Shown: positions 46,934 through 57,804, counted from the stretch's first letter. The stretch is 64,000 nucleotides of DNA from Shewanella atlantica (GCF_003966265.1 NZ_RXNV01000005.1:145169-209168), one strand, 5' to 3'. The notes: generated from the letters alone by a model not told the origin. Program-made: numbers and translations.

Positions 46934-48301
46934 TTAACTGACAGAGCCTAACACAGCTCGGGCTTCTCTCAAATCGAAATGCTCATCAACTTTTAAATAT
47001 GCGACTTTCTCCTCGAGCACGACAATTGCCTCGGCAACACCTGCAAGCTGAGATAACTCGGTCGCCATAGCCTTGGCTTGATCCCGACCTTCCACTGTAG
47101 CTTCAAGGGTATAGCTCTTAAGCAATACCGGATTTTCCATACCTAAGGTCAACACTAACCAGATAGCCATTAAGAGTAACGCAACTGCGAACACACCAGC
47201 GGCTCCAACTAACTGATACGCACCACCGCCTAATAAACCACCACAGAAGGCACCCAGGAACTGACTGGTAGAGTAGACTCCCATCGCCGAGCCTTTATCT
47301 CCCACGGGACAAAACTTAGCAATCAAGCTGGGTAGTGAGGCTTCTAAATAGTTAAATCCGGTAAAAAACAGAACTACCGCAATACTGAGCACCATAAGGT
47401 TATTGGCAAACAGTGCCATCGCGCCCAGCGCCACCATCATGATGAGTAGAGCAACCTGAAAGGTCGCCTTAGTATTTTTCTTCTTCACGCCTATGATGAT
47501 TAGCGGCACCATCAGGAAGAAAGCGGCCATAAACGCCGGAAAATAGAGCATCCAATGCTTCTCTTTAACCAAGCCGGCATCGACAAGATCCAGTGGCAAT
47601 GCCACAAATACCGCAGTCAGCACCAGGTGCAGAATAAAGATCCCCGCGTCGAGCCTGAATAGCTGTGGGTCCGTCACCATCGCCTTTAATTTAGCCGGTG
47701 TCGCGAGAGTATCACCCTTAGGGGCTTGGGAGATTGGATTAGGCACCAGTACCTGTACGATGAGCATACCCAGAATAGCTAAACCTGCCGTCATAGCAAA
47801 CAGCCCCGACAAGCCGAGATGTTGAGCGACGATAGGGCCGACTAAGAGAGAGAGTGCGAAGGAGAATCCGATACACATACCGATAATAGCCATCACTTTG
47901 GTGCGCTGCTCATCACGAGTCAGATCGGCTGCTAACGCTAGCACTGCTGCGGCGATGGCGCCCATCCCCTGTATCGCACGACCCGCAACCACACCATAGA
48001 TAGTATCGGCGTTGGCTGCGACCAGACTACCAAATGCAAACAACAGCAGCCCCGCCAGAATAATCGGCTTTCGGCCGAACTTATCAGATAAGATCCCCAT
48101 GGGGATCTGCAATACGGCCTGAGTGAGACCATATGCACCAATAGCAATACCCACCCACAGAGGTGAAAAGCCTTCTAAATGTTGCCCGTAAAGTGCAAAG
48201 ACAGGCATGATCATAAACAAGCCCATCATTCGCAAACCAAATACACTGGCTAAAGAAAACGCGACTTTTTTCTCGGTCTTTGAGAGTCCGTTATTGGCCA
48301 T
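46934..48301 (-). CDS. YajR-like MFS transporter
   Basis: The 455-residue protein has twelve membrane segments and the MFS A-motif in GILSDKFGRKPII. GRAIQGMGAIAAAVLALAAD (motif C-like) and ALLVGP-type helices are typical of drug:proton antiporters. Residues ~390-455 (ATVEGRDQAKAMATELSQLAGV, then VAYLKVDEHFDLREARAVL) form the soluble ferredoxin-like YAM domain that defines YajR. Substrate is unknown. It is divergent from uvrA across 270 bp. Confidence 0.88.
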   Translation of the reverse strand: MANNGLSKTEKKVAFSLASVFGLRMMGLFMIMPVFALYGQHLEGFSPLWVGIAIGAYGLTQAVLQIPMGILSDKFGRKPIILAGLLLFAFGSLVAANADTIYGVVAGRAIQGMGAIAAAVLALAADLTRDEQRTKVMAIIGMCIGFSFALSLLVGPIVAQHLGLSGLFAMTAGLAILGMLIVQVLVPNPISQAPKGDTLATPAKLKAMVTDPQLFRLDAGIFILHLVLTAVFVALPLDLVDAGLVKEKHWMLYFPAFMAAFFLMVPLIIIGVKKKNTKATFQVALLIMMVALGAMALFANNLMVLSIAVVLFFTGFNYLEASLPSLIAKFCPVGDKGSAMGVYSTSQFLGAFCGGLLGGGAYQLVGAAGVFAVALLLMAIWLVLTLGMENPVLLKSYTLEATVEGRDQAKAMATELSQLAGVAEAIVVLEEKVAYLKVDEHFDLREARAVLGSVS

Positions 48302-48571
48302 GTTCCGCCCTGATCTGAATACATAAATAAGCGGAGAAGTTTATACGAACTATTTCAATAGCTCAAAAGGAAAATCATAAAAGAGGCATTAAATAAGCAG
48401 CTAAAAACAAAAGGCTGGTTCTCCGAACAGGCCACTCCTCCTATCAGCTGAGCCTTACAGCTCTCTGCACTGGCAGAGATGGATACACAACAGGGTAAGC
48501 TGATAAGTGAGACCTGAGTCAATTTTTATGCGATAATCGATCTCTTTTTTATTCGGCATACAGAGAGAAAG

Positions 48572-51409
48572 ATGGACAAGATTGAAGTACGTGGCGCCCG
48601 CACCCACAATCTAAAAAACATCAACCTGACAATTCCCAGAGACAAGTTAATCGTAATTACCGGCCTATCCGGCTCAGGAAAATCGTCTCTGGCATTCGAC
48701 ACCCTCTATGCCGAAGGTCAGCGACGCTACGTCGAATCACTATCGGCTTATGCGCGCCAATTTTTAAGTTTGATGGAGAAGCCGGATGTCGATCATATCG
48801 AAGGCTTAAGTCCTGCTATATCCATCGAGCAAAAGTCGACGTCTCATAACCCACGCTCGACCGTGGGAACCATCACAGAGATCTATGATTACCTGCGTTT
48901 GCTCTTTGCACGTGTAGGTGAACCACGCTGTCCTACTCATGGCCAACCATTGGCAGCGCAAACCATCAGCCAGATGGTTGATAAAGTCATTGAGCTACCC
49001 GAAGGCAGTCGGCAAATGCTGCTGGCACCTGTAGTCAATAATCGTAAAGGCGAACATGTAAAACTGCTGGACAGCCTCTCTGCACAAGGATTTATTCGTG
49101 CCCGCATCGATGGAGAGGTCTGCGATCTCACCGATCCGCCAGAGCTTGAACTGCATGTGAAACACACCATCGAAGTGGTTGTCGATCGATTTAAGGTTCG
49201 TGATGACATCAAGCAAAGACTCGCCGAGTCATTCGAGACAGCGCTCGAACTTTCCGGCGGCATTGTCACCGTCGCGAATATGGATAGTGACAAGCCAGCC
49301 CAGAGCGAAGAACTTCTGTTCTCGGCTAATTTTGCCTGTCCCCACTGTGGTTACTCGATGGCTGAACTCGAGCCAAGAATATTTTCCTTCAATAATCCGG
49401 CCGGAGCCTGTGGCACCTGTGACGGATTAGGCGTACAGCAGTTCTTTGATTCAGAGCGCGTGATCATGAACTCTGAACTCTCACTCGCCGGCGGTGCGAT
49501 TCGAGGCTGGGATAGGCGCAACTTCTATTACTTCCAGATGCTAACGTCCCTGGCCGAACACTATAAGTTCGATATTGAAAAACCATTTCAGCAGCTCAGT
49601 GCTGAGGTTCAAAAACTGGTGCTCTACGGCTCTGGTACCGTGAGTATTGCCTTTAAGTACATCAATGATCGTGGTGATGTGGTTGTTCGTAATCATCCTT
49701 TCGAAGGTATTCTCAATAACATGGACAGGCGTTACCGTGAGACAGAGTCTAATGCGGTCCGTGAAGAGTTAGCCAAATTTATTAACACTCAGTCTTGTCA
49801 GAGTTGCGACGGTTCACGTCTGCGTGAAGAGGCGAGAAATGTCTTTATCAAAGATCTGAACCTTCCCATGTTGACCCAATGGTCAATCGGCGAAGCGATG
49901 GACTATTTCTCTACCTTAGAACTCACAGGGCAAAAGGCACAGATCGCCGAGAAGATCCTTAAAGAGGTTCGCGACAGATTAGGCTTCCTCGTCAATGTCG
50001 GCCTTAATTATCTGAGCCTGTCACGCTCGGCCGATACTCTTTCCGGCGGTGAGGCACAACGTATCAGACTCGCAAGCCAGATTGGTGCAGGACTGGTCGG
50101 CGTGATGTATGTGCTCGATGAACCCTCCATCGGCCTGCATCAACGTGACAATGAACGCCTGCTACAGACTCTCATCCACCTCAGGGATCTGGGGAATACC
50201 GTCATCGTCGTCGAACACGATGAAGATGCCATAAAAATGGCCGACCATGTTATCGATATTGGCCCGGGTGCCGGCGTCCACGGTGGCGAAGTGATCAGTG
50301 ATGGTACGTTAGAAGATATTCTCAGCTGTGAAGACTCTATTACCGGCCAATACCTCTCGGGTAAGAAACAGATCCACATCACCGAGAAACGAGTGGCTTA
50401 TAATGAGAATAAACTCATCGAACTCTATGGTGCCAGCGGTAACAACCTTAAAGATGTCGACCTGACTATTCCGGTTGGACTGTTCACCTGTGTCACGGGA
50501 GTATCCGGCTCCGGAAAGTCGACGCTGATTAACGATACTTTCTACAAGATTGCCCACAGGCAACTCAACGGCGCGACCGTCGATGAGCCTGCTCCTTACA
50601 AAAGCATCAAGGGGATGGATCATTGCGATAAGGTGGTCGACATAGACCAGAGCCCCATTGGCCGAACCCCCAGATCGAACCCTGCAACCTATACGGGGAT
50701 CTTCACCCCGATAAGAGAGCTGTTTGCCGCGACTCAGGAATCCCGTACCCGCGGCTACAAGCCGGGTCGTTTCTCTTTCAATGTGAAAGGAGGACGCTGT
50801 GAAGCCTGTCAGGGTGATGGACTCATTAAGGTAGAGATGCACTTCCTGCCCGATGTCTACGTGCCATGTGACAGCTGTAAGAGTAAGCGCTATAACCGCG
50901 AAACCTTAGAGGTTAAATACAAGGGTAAGAGTATCCACGAGGTGCTCTCTATGACCGTAGAAGAAGCACGTCCCTTCTTCGATGCCGTTCCGGCCATCGC
51001 CCGTAAACTGCAAACCCTGATTGAAGTTGGCCTCTCCTATATCAGCCTTGGACAGAGTGCGACCACCTTATCCGGCGGTGAGGCTCAACGAGTCAAATTA
51101 GCTAAGGAACTGTCAAAGCGTGATACCGGCCAGACCCTCTATATTCTCGATGAACCAACGACGGGCTTGCACTTCGCCGATATTCAGCTCTTGTTAGACG
51201 TACTACATAGACTGAAGGCCCACGGCAACACGATCGTAGTCATCGAACATAACTTAGATGTCATCAAGACTGCCGACTGGATTATCGATCTGGGTCCTGA
51301 AGGGGGCTCGGGAGGCGGAACTATTCTGGTTACCGGTACGCCAGAGCAGGTAGCGGAACATGAAGCGTCTCACACGGCTCGCTTCCTTAAGCCTCTGTTA
51401 GAGAAGTAG
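48572..51409 (+). CDS. uvrA: Excinuclease ABC subunit A
   Basis: The 945-residue ABC-type ATPase is the damage-recognition subunit of nucleotide excision repair and loads UvrB. Walker A sites [14 protein letters not shown] and [13 protein letters not shown], both [10 protein letters not shown] signatures, and two zinc fingers (CPHCGYSM...CGTCDGLG and CEACQGDG...CDSCKSK) are present. [12 protein letters not shown] and [11 protein letters not shown] are Walker B regions. Length is as in E. coli. Next to ssb, the usual gammaproteobacterial arrangement; but no LexA box is evident in the 270-bp gap. Confidence 0.99.
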   Translation: MDKIEVRGARTHNLKNINLTIPRDKLIVITGLSGSGKSSLAFDTLYAEGQRRYVESLSAYARQFLSLMEKPDVDHIEGLSPAISIEQKSTSHNPRSTVGTITEIYDYLRLLFARVGEPRCPTHGQPLAAQTISQMVDKVIELPEGSRQMLLAPVVNNRKGEHVKLLDSLSAQGFIRARIDGEVCDLTDPPELELHVKHTIEVVVDRFKVRDDIKQRLAESFETALELSGGIVTVANMDSDKPAQSEELLFSANFACPHCGYSMAELEPRIFSFNNPAGACGTCDGLGVQQFFDSERVIMNSELSLAGGAIRGWDRRNFYYFQMLTSLAEHYKFDIEKPFQQLSAEVQKLVLYGSGTVSIAFKYINDRGDVVVRNHPFEGILNNMDRRYRETESNAVREELAKFINTQSCQSCDGSRLREEARNVFIKDLNLPMLTQWSIGEAMDYFSTLELTGQKAQIAEKILKEVRDRLGFLVNVGLNYLSLSRSADTLSGGEAQRIRLASQIGAGLVGVMYVLDEPSIGLHQRDNERLLQTLIHLRDLGNTVIVVEHDEDAIKMADHVIDIGPGAGVHGGEVISDGTLEDILSCEDSITGQYLSGKKQIHITEKRVAYNENKLIELYGASGNNLKDVDLTIPVGLFTCVTGVSGSGKSTLINDTFYKIAHRQLNGATVDEPAPYKSIKGMDHCDKVVDIDQSPIGRTPRSNPATYTGIFTPIRELFAATQESRTRGYKPGRFSFNVKGGRCEACQGDGLIKVEMHFLPDVYVPCDSCKSKRYNRETLEVKYKGKSIHEVLSMTVEEARPFFDAVPAIARKLQTLIEVGLSYISLGQSATTLSGGEAQRVKLAKELSKRDTGQTLYILDEPTTGLHFADIQLLLDVLHRLKAHGNTIVVIEHNLDVIKTADWIIDLGPEGGSGGGTILVTGTPEQVAEHEASHTARFLKPLLEK

Positions 51410-51434
51410 AGATATTCCACTAAATTGATAATAT

Positions 51435-51472
51435 CGGAGTCCGGCATACCCGGCCGGACTCCGCTCTCTTAT
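51435..51472 (+). terminator. Hairpin terminator after uvrA
   Basis: GGAGTCCGGC and GCCGGACTCC form a 10-bp stem with a short loop, followed by GCTCTCTTATC, a modest T-rich tail. Confidence 0.65.
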
Positions 51473-51601
51473 CATTCTCTTCTATCATTCCTTCAGTTCA
51501 ACTGCTAGCTTGTCTCTATGGCCATTTCAAAAATTGAAGCTATGGTATCGAAGAGATGTCCGGCTCTCCCCAAAGAGAATAGCTTACACTGGATAAACAG
51601 G

Positions 51602-52609
51602 ATGACTCATCTCCTGTTAACCTTTGTGTTTTTCATGCTGATTTCCGGCTGTGCTATCGACAACTCCTCATGCAGGGCTGGAGTGACACCCGAATGGGCC
51701 AACACCACGGTTCTGAAGAGTGATATCAGCCAACTCACCTCCCCGGCACTTCAAGGACGTAAAACCGGAACCAAGGGCGCCAAACTGAGTCGAGAGTATA
51801 TCTCCCAGCGATTTGCACAGATAGGCCTCACCCCTTGGTCGGTTTCGCCCAAGTCCGGTGACATTGCCGACTATGCCATTCCCTTTACCTACGATTACCA
51901 ATTCAGCCAGCGTCAGGGGGTAAATCTAGTTGGAATACTCAGATCCCCAACAGGAAGTCACCGATGGCGAATCGTTATCGCCCATTATGATCACTTAGGG
52001 AAAAAGGCAGGCAGAGTTCACCCCGGCGCAGATGATAATGCATCGGGAGTGGCCGCAATGCTGCAAATCGCAGCCCAAAGTGCAAGGTTGCCCCACAGTG
52101 GAGACGATAGTGCAGAGAGAGCAAACTTAATGTTCGTGGCGACAGATGCCGAGGAACCAGGACTCTTCGGTGGCTATGCACTGGTTGAGCGGTTGAATAA
52201 CCCGGCTTCAACTCCCAACAGTGAGCAGATAGATCTGGCAATCAATATGGATATGGTCGGCAGGCCGGGTAGACCCTACGCTATTTACCTTGAAGGGAAA
52301 GCTGGTTTTAAAAACTTTAACCAGATCCGACAACAGATCACCGCTGAAAATGGTCTATGTATCAAGGCTAACCACCCCGGAAGGCTTGGGCGGGACCTGA
52401 AGCGCGTCGACTGGCTCAGGGCATCAGATCATTACCCTTTACATAAAGCTCAGATACCCTGGCTCTACTTTGGAGTGCCTCCACATAGGGACTACCACGC
52501 CCCTACAGACACTACAGAAAAAATAGATCTTAAATTTCTGGCAGCTGTGACTGAATCAGCCTATCAACTGCTGATAATTAACAGTTTACTGCTACAAAAC
52601 ACGCCATAA
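51602..52609 (+). CDS. M28-family zinc peptidase lipoprotein
   Basis: The 335-residue protein starts MTHLLLTFVFFMLISGC, a lipoprotein signal with lipobox ISGC. The M28 aminopeptidase core has VIAHYDHLG (metal His), HPGADDNASGVAAML (bridging Asp), VATDAEEPGLFGGYAL (catalytic and metal Glu), NMDMVGRP (Asp) and RASDHYPLHKAQIPWLYFG (last His). It would release amino acids from peptides at the cell envelope. An ATG 28 codons upstream is in frame, but the extension breaks the signal peptide. Terminator-flanked, it is a single gene. Confidence 0.88.
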   Translation: MTHLLLTFVFFMLISGCAIDNSSCRAGVTPEWANTTVLKSDISQLTSPALQGRKTGTKGAKLSREYISQRFAQIGLTPWSVSPKSGDIADYAIPFTYDYQFSQRQGVNLVGILRSPTGSHRWRIVIAHYDHLGKKAGRVHPGADDNASGVAAMLQIAAQSARLPHSGDDSAERANLMFVATDAEEPGLFGGYALVERLNNPASTPNSEQIDLAINMDMVGRPGRPYAIYLEGKAGFKNFNQIRQQITAENGLCIKANHPGRLGRDLKRVDWLRASDHYPLHKAQIPWLYFGVPPHRDYHAPTDTTEKIDLKFLAAVTESAYQLLIINSLLLQNTP

Positions 52610-52705
52610 CCTCAACAAACAATTATTTTTTCAACAATGCAAATGACTGATGTTAGTGCATTTTCACGAAGTTTTAGCTAGTTACTGGCTGAAAATGCCA
52701 ATGTT

Positions 52706-52722
52706 AATTGGTAATACCAATT
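52706..52722. repeat. 17-bp palindrome upstream of deaD
   Basis: AATTGGTAATACCAATT is perfectly symmetric about its central A. ATACCAA/TTGGTAT words also occur at 39727, 58851 and 61428, suggesting a dispersed repeat. Confidence 0.6.
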
Positions 52723-52846
52723 GCACCCTGCTATAATAACTGGCTTACTGATGAATTTTCGGTGCGGGAAGTCGACACGGGGTTGATTTTCTGTCTATAA
52801 ACCCAAGCACATTTATTGTGCTCGCTATTCCACAAGGCTACAACCC

Positions 52847-54679
52847 ATGTCATCCAATGAACAAACTTTCCGCGAACTCGGTCTTGCCGAGCCTTTGTTG
52901 CGTGCTCTTGACGAGCTCGGCTACGAAAAACCAACTCCAATCCAGGCTGCGAGTATCGATCCTCTCATGGCCGGAAAAGATATTTTAGGTCAGGCACAAA
53001 CTGGTACAGGTAAAACAGGTGCTTTCGCACTGCCTCTACTAAACAGCATCGACCCAAATACTAATTCTCCACAAATTTTGGTATTGGCACCAACACGTGA
53101 ACTTGCAGTGCAGGTCGCAGAAGCTTTTGGTAGCTATGCAAAATTTATGAAGGGTCTACACGTTCTGCCTATTTACGGCGGACAGAGCATGCATCAGCAA
53201 TTAAATGCTTTGCGTCGTGGACCACAAATCATTGTCGGTACTCCAGGCCGAGTTATGGACCACATGCGTCGCGGCACTCTTAAGTTAGAGTCGCTAAAAG
53301 CAATGGTACTCGATGAAGCCGATGAGATGCTAAAAATGGGCTTCATCGATGATATCGAATGGATCCTTGAGCATACACCTAAGCAACGTCAACTTGCGCT
53401 ATTCTCGGCAACTATGCCTGAGCAAATTAAGCGTGTTGCTAACAAATACTTAGACCAACCTGTACACGTTAAAATTGCTGCGACAACAACGACTGTTGAA
53501 ACTATTGAACAGCGTTTTGTACAGGTTTCACAACACAATAAACTTGAAGCACTGGTACGTGTTTTAGAAGTTGAGAAGACCGAAGGTATTATCATCTTCG
53601 TTCGTACCCGTAACAGCTGTGTTGAGTTAGCCGAGAAGTTAGAAGCTCGCGGTTACGCTTCATCTCCACTTCACGGTGATATGAACCAACAAGCGCGTGA
53701 ACGTGCCGTTGACCAACTTAAGCGTGGCAAACTAGATATCATCATCGCAACTGACGTTGCGGCCCGTGGTCTCGATGTTGAGCGTATCGGACACGTAGTT
53801 AACTACGATATCCCATATGACACTGAAGCTTACGTTCACCGTATCGGCCGTACTGGTCGTGCTGGTCGTACAGGTATGGCGATCCTTTTCGTTACACACA
53901 GAGAGATGCGTATGTTACGCACTATCGAACGTGCAACTAAGAGCCGTATCTCACCAATGGATGTCCCTAGCCCAGAGACAGTGACCGAGCGTCGTCTATC
54001 CCGCTTAGGTGAGCAAGTTTCTGAGATTATCGCTAAAGACTCTTTAGATTTCATGAAGGGCGCCGTAGCTCAACTTTGTCAGCAACTGGAAGTCGATACC
54101 GACATCCTAGCCGCTGCATTGTTACAACAAGTGCAGAAAGACCGTCCGCTACAGTTACCATCAATTCACGAACGTCAGCGTGACAGTCGTGATGATCGCA
54201 ACTCGCGTGATCGTAACGAACGTGGCTCGCGTGATCGCGGTGATCGTCCACGTCGTGAGTCTCGCCCAACACCAAGTAACTTGGGTAAAGCAGACTCACT
54301 TAAAGACAATCCAGACGTTAAGATGTGCCGTTACATCATAGATGTAGGTCGTGACAACGGTGTTGGTGTGGGTAACATCGTAGGCGCTGTTGCAAACGAA
54401 GCAAACATCGATAGCCGTTACATTGGTCAAATCCAGTTATTCGACCAAGTAACAGCAATTGACCTTCCTGACGGAATGCCAAAAGATGTTCTACAACACC
54501 TTAAGAAAGTACGTGTTTGTGGCAGACCTTTGAATATCCGTGAAGCAGAAGGTGCCGAACTACCTGCAGGTGGCGATAGCCGTCCTCCACGTCGTCCACG
54601 TAAGCCTTCTGGCGACCGTCGTCCATCGGGTGACAGAAAGCCACACCGTAAAGGTAACCCATCGAAAGATGGCGAGTAA
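52847..54679 (+). CDS. deaD: DEAD-box RNA helicase (CsdA/DeaD)
   Basis: The 610-residue ATP-dependent RNA helicase functions in ribosome assembly and mRNA decay at low temperature. Motifs in order: Q-motif with FRELGLAEPLLRALDELGYEKPTPIQ (in parts), AQTGTGKTGAF (I), PTRELAVQ (Ia), TPGRVMDHM (Ib), LDEADEML (II), FSATMPEQI (III), TDVAARGLDVERI (V) and YVHRIGRTGRAGRTG (VI). A DbpA-type RNA-binding domain at about 485-555 follows an Arg/Asp-rich linker (RDRNERGSRDRGDRPRR). The C-terminus is Arg/Lys-rich. A long leader (~125 bp) precedes it, as in cold-regulated csdA genes. Confidence 0.97.
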   Translation: MSSNEQTFRELGLAEPLLRALDELGYEKPTPIQAASIDPLMAGKDILGQAQTGTGKTGAFALPLLNSIDPNTNSPQILVLAPTRELAVQVAEAFGSYAKFMKGLHVLPIYGGQSMHQQLNALRRGPQIIVGTPGRVMDHMRRGTLKLESLKAMVLDEADEMLKMGFIDDIEWILEHTPKQRQLALFSATMPEQIKRVANKYLDQPVHVKIAATTTTVETIEQRFVQVSQHNKLEALVRVLEVEKTEGIIIFVRTRNSCVELAEKLEARGYASSPLHGDMNQQARERAVDQLKRGKLDIIIATDVAARGLDVERIGHVVNYDIPYDTEAYVHRIGRTGRAGRTGMAILFVTHREMRMLRTIERATKSRISPMDVPSPETVTERRLSRLGEQVSEIIAKDSLDFMKGAVAQLCQQLEVDTDILAAALLQQVQKDRPLQLPSIHERQRDSRDDRNSRDRNERGSRDRGDRPRRESRPTPSNLGKADSLKDNPDVKMCRYIIDVGRDNGVGVGNIVGAVANEANIDSRYIGQIQLFDQVTAIDLPDGMPKDVLQHLKKVRVCGRPLNIREAEGAELPAGGDSRPPRRPRKPSGDRRPSGDRKPHRKGNPSKDGE

Positions 54680-54720
54680 TCAATTACCGATACACTTTTA
54701 ACTAAGTGACAGAGTAAATA

Positions 54721-54747
54721 AAAAGGAGCCTAAGGCTCCTTTTTTTA
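54721..54747 (+). terminator. Rho-independent terminator after deaD
   Basis: AAAAGGAGCC and GGCTCCTTTT form a stem with TAA loop, then T-run; the AT flanks make it bidirectional. Confidence 0.92.
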
Positions 54748-54765
54748 TGCTTTTACTAATCTGTA

Positions 54766-55308
54766 TTACTTTCCACTGAATTGCTCTTCATGTAACCAGG
54801 CTGCGTGCTTAGGTGCTTTCTTAGTTCTTGACCACTCTTCCAACATGGCAGGTCCCACCTTCTTCAACTCTGCGAATTGACCAGGGGTACCGGTAACACA
54901 GGTCAGCTCTAATCTATGACCGCTGGGATCGAAGAAGTAGATAGACTCTATGATGCCGTGTTTGGTAATACCGAGTACATCTACCCCCTTAGACTCCAGC
55001 TCAGCTTTGGCTTCTACAAGTGCATCGCGGTCTTTAACTCTGAATGCAATATGTTGTACCCACTCTGGTGTATTTCTGTCCCGGTCCATCTTCGGAGAGT
55101 TCGGCAGCTCGAAGAAGGCTAAAATATTGCCATTACCCGCGTCCAGAAACAGATGCATATAGGGATCGGGCTCTTGCGTTGAAGGCACTTTATCTTCGGC
55201 AATGGCAACCAGAAACTCCATATTGAGTTTATCTTTATAGAACTCGACCGTCTCTTTAGCATCGTTACAGCGATAAGCCACATGATGTATCTGCTCAATA
55301 TTAATCAT
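54766..55308 (-). CDS. VOC/glyoxalase-type dioxygenase
   Basis: A 180-residue vicinal-oxygen-chelate protein. The metal ligands are readable in HHVAYRCNDAKETVEFYKD (His), HLFLDAGNGNILAFFEL, VQHIAFRVKDRDALVEAK (His) and FFDPSGHRLELTC (Glu). VOC enzymes are glyoxalases or ring-cleaving dioxygenases; the sequence does not decide. The start at 55341 is in frame, but MINIEQIHHVAYR is the family-like N-terminus. It is divergent from the MarR-family gene, so that protein may control it. Confidence 0.8.
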   Translation of the reverse strand: MINIEQIHHVAYRCNDAKETVEFYKDKLNMEFLVAIAEDKVPSTQEPDPYMHLFLDAGNGNILAFFELPNSPKMDRDRNTPEWVQHIAFRVKDRDALVEAKAELESKGVDVLGITKHGIIESIYFFDPSGHRLELTCVTGTPGQFAELKKVGPAMLEEWSRTKKAPKHAAWLHEEQFSGK

Positions 55309-55506
55309 ACCGAATCTAACCCTTAACGAATGTAGTAACAAGTGTTACCACATTACTCCTGTTCATCCTATAGGTCAATATATCCTCAACGACCGTCAGG
55401 TTCATAAGCTTAAGATAACCATTGAGTAAGACCTCACACCAGTTTGGAGCTAAGCCACTGTCTGGCATATAATCGAGAACCTAATTCAGTGCAGGATGAC
55501 CCTTTT

Positions 55507-55995
55507 ATGGCTGTAGACAGCATAAAGTCTCGGCAGAACCTCGAAGTTAGTTTGGATATGGATAACTTCTTTCCTTATCAACTAACACAACTGCAATCGA
55601 GTGTGAGCGATACTATTGCCGAGATCTATACGGGTCACTTCGAACTTACACGACATGAATGGCGAATCGTCGCCGTACTCGGAACAGGCAAGGCGCTGTC
55701 GGCAAAGTGTATAGGCGGGCTCATTAATCTCGAAAAGATGCAAACCAGTCGCGCCATAGCCAAAATGACTAATAAAGCATTGATTTTAAAGGTAGAAGAT
55801 AGGAGTGATAAACGTTCTTCTTTATTAAAATTAACCCCGGAAGGACTCAAGGTGCATCGGGAGTTAGCACCTATGGTTTTAGCAAGAGAACAGGCACTGC
55901 TATCGGTTCTAAGTGAAGATGAACATGATCAACTCAGGCTGATCATGGATAAGTTATTTGCCCAATCCAGAGCGATACAGACATATGCGAAATAA
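55507..55995 (+). CDS. MarR-family transcriptional regulator
   Basis: The 162-residue protein has the winged helix of MarR: FELTRHEWRIVAVLGTGKALSAKCIGGLINLEKMQTSRAIAKMTNKALI (in parts), wing DRSDKRSSLLKLTPEGLKVHREL and flanking dimerisation helices. AGGA ten bases before the ATG at 55507 supports the start; an in-frame TTG codon further upstream (55444) is less likely. It is divergent from the VOC gene, a common repressor/target layout. Confidence 0.85.
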   Translation: MAVDSIKSRQNLEVSLDMDNFFPYQLTQLQSSVSDTIAEIYTGHFELTRHEWRIVAVLGTGKALSAKCIGGLINLEKMQTSRAIAKMTNKALILKVEDRSDKRSSLLKLTPEGLKVHRELAPMVLAREQALLSVLSEDEHDQLRLIMDKLFAQSRAIQTYAK

Positions 55996-55998
55996 TGA

Positions 55999-56409
55999 TT
56001 AAATTCCTGCAAAGAAAACTAAGCCATAGATACCGGTTAGCAGGATAACAGACACCAGGCAACGCCTTCTTGACTCGTGTCCATAAGTATTTAGCAGGCT
56101 GGGAAACAGCAGGAAATTAAATGGGTTAAATAAATTCTGATAACAAAAAACCGTGATACCAAACCTCCGTCCCCTCTTCACCATCAAGTAAAAGTAATAG
56201 CAAAATCGACCAAAAAGAAAGGGAAGACTAACAAACATAGCCAAAGAGATTGCCATCTCTATTCCGGACAGGTGAACATCTAATTGAAAAAGGTGGTTAA
56301 CTCCCCCCGTTACGGTAACAACAAAGCCAACGGTGACTAATGTCGAAAACAGCAGAAACAGTAAGCTGGAACTTATCAGCTTATACAAATCGATACTGAT
56401 ATTACGCAT
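55999..56409 (-). CDS. Small integral membrane protein (hypothetical)
   Basis: A 136-residue protein with about four hydrophobic segments (for example SSSLLFLLFSTLVTVGFVVTV, MAISLAMFVSLPFLF and RRRCLVSVILLTGIYGLVFF). Arg/Lys-rich loops (VKRGRRFG, HESRRRC) suggest a cytoplasmic orientation of those loops. No family is recognised. It converges on the MarR-family gene with only 3 bp between stops. The start is uncertain: ATGs at 56421 and 56409 are in frame. Confidence 0.45.
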   Translation of the reverse strand: MRNISIDLYKLISSSLLFLLFSTLVTVGFVVTVTGGVNHLFQLDVHLSGIEMAISLAMFVSLPFLFGRFCYYFYLMVKRGRRFGITVFCYQNLFNPFNFLLFPSLLNTYGHESRRRCLVSVILLTGIYGLVFFAGI

Positions 56410-56571
56410 ACTAAACCTCAAATTATTCGTAAGTAACCATCAATATCTTGTCCGTAAGAAATCTCAGTTTTATCCTGATACTCCTAAATTTAGTACATTA
56501 TGATGTTTCTAATTTGAATAAATCGTAAATCTAAATATCTTCCACTTACGTAAAGCCTGTCAGACTGGCGC

Positions 56572-57696
56572 TCAGTCAATGATAAACTTATCTGCCACAT
56601 ACCGGGCGATAGCCAGACTGGCCGTGAGTCCGGGAGACTCTATACCATATAGATTTACGAGCCCGTTTAACCCATGTTCGTCTTCTCCCTGGATCTGAAA
56701 ATCCCGAAAGCTATCTCCGGGCCCCTGTAACTTTGGACGAATACCAGAGTAGCTTGGCTGTAATTTATTGGGATCGACAGCTGGAAAGTAACGTTTTATA
56801 GACTCTACAAACTTGCTTTTCAACTCTGGAGAGACTGCATAATCAGGCACAGTGCAAGAATCTAAGTATTGAGTATCCGGGCCAAACTTCAACTGACCAC
56901 CCATATCTAGAGTGGCATGTATCCCGAGTCCGGCTCCCTCCTTCTCGGGTACGGGATACACCAGGCGATCAAATGGCGAGAGCCCATGATAAGAGAAATA
57001 ATGACCGCGACACCAATAGAGCTCGGGGATCAGCCCCTCTTCCATCTCCTCTATTCGTTTGGCGGCCTCAGAGCAATATAAACCGGCACAGTTAATCAAG
57101 TACCGACTGTGCAAAACCATGGCCTCTCCATCCACACTCAGGGTGATGTTGAAGCCTTTGTCCGTGGGCTCGGCGGCGATAAATTCAGTTCTGCTTGCCA
57201 GTATCGTCCCATTTTGTTCTGCTTCGGCCAGCAGGCTAGCCATATAGGCGTGACTATCGATGATTCCGGTCGACGGGGATAATAATGCTGCTGAACCGCT
57301 CAATTGTGGAGAAACTTGAGCTAACTGTCTTCGAGAAAGCCTGGTGAGATCATCGACCCCATTAGCGCATGCCTTCAGGTTCAGCTCCTCAAGATACATT
57401 TCCTGAGTCAGGTTTTGAGCAAGTATGAGCTTGCCAATAGGCTTAAATGGTATCTTCCTGCGTTTGCAATACTCGTACAATTCATGCCTGCCAGAAACAC
57501 ACAGCTTTGCCTTTAGGCTTCCATGGGGGTAGTAGATCCCGGCATGAATAACTTCACTATTTCGACTGCTGGTCTCCTGACCGAATGAGCTGTTTTTATC
57601 GATAAGCAAGACACTATTGAAGGTCCTGCTTAGCCTTGCAGCGACAGCCAGGCCAACGGCCCCCGCACCAATCACCACAGCATCAAAGGTTTCCAT
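56572..57696 (-). CDS. FAD-dependent oxidoreductase (LhgO-like)
   Basis: The 374-residue DAO-fold flavoprotein starts METFDAVVIGAGAVGLAVAARLSRTF, an FAD-binding Rossmann motif. SSRNSEVIHAGIYYPHGSLKAKLC and GRHELYEYCKRRKIPFKPIGKLI resemble L-2-hydroxyglutarate oxidase and related enzymes. IESPGLTASLAIARYV closes the FAD site. Oxidation of a 2-hydroxyacid to a ketoacid is the inferred activity, with electrons going to the membrane. An ATG eight codons upstream is in frame but lacks support. Confidence 0.83.
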   Translation of the reverse strand: METFDAVVIGAGAVGLAVAARLSRTFNSVLLIDKNSSFGQETSSRNSEVIHAGIYYPHGSLKAKLCVSGRHELYEYCKRRKIPFKPIGKLILAQNLTQEMYLEELNLKACANGVDDLTRLSRRQLAQVSPQLSGSAALLSPSTGIIDSHAYMASLLAEAEQNGTILASRTEFIAAEPTDKGFNITLSVDGEAMVLHSRYLINCAGLYCSEAAKRIEEMEEGLIPELYWCRGHYFSYHGLSPFDRLVYPVPEKEGAGLGIHATLDMGGQLKFGPDTQYLDSCTVPDYAVSPELKSKFVESIKRYFPAVDPNKLQPSYSGIRPKLQGPGDSFRDFQIQGEDEHGLNGLVNLYGIESPGLTASLAIARYVADKFIID

Positions 57697-57804
57697 ACAC
57701 ACACTCAAAAATAGAGGCACCTCTTAATAGAATAAGTCCAGAATGAAAATCACACATCTAATAGCAATCGATATAAGACTCACGACCCAAGCGGAGCAGA
57801 AAAC

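Noticed and set aside
48302..48571. A LexA (SOS) box upstream of uvrA
   Set aside because: No CTGT-N8-ACAG match was found in the uvrA or ssb leaders by eye.
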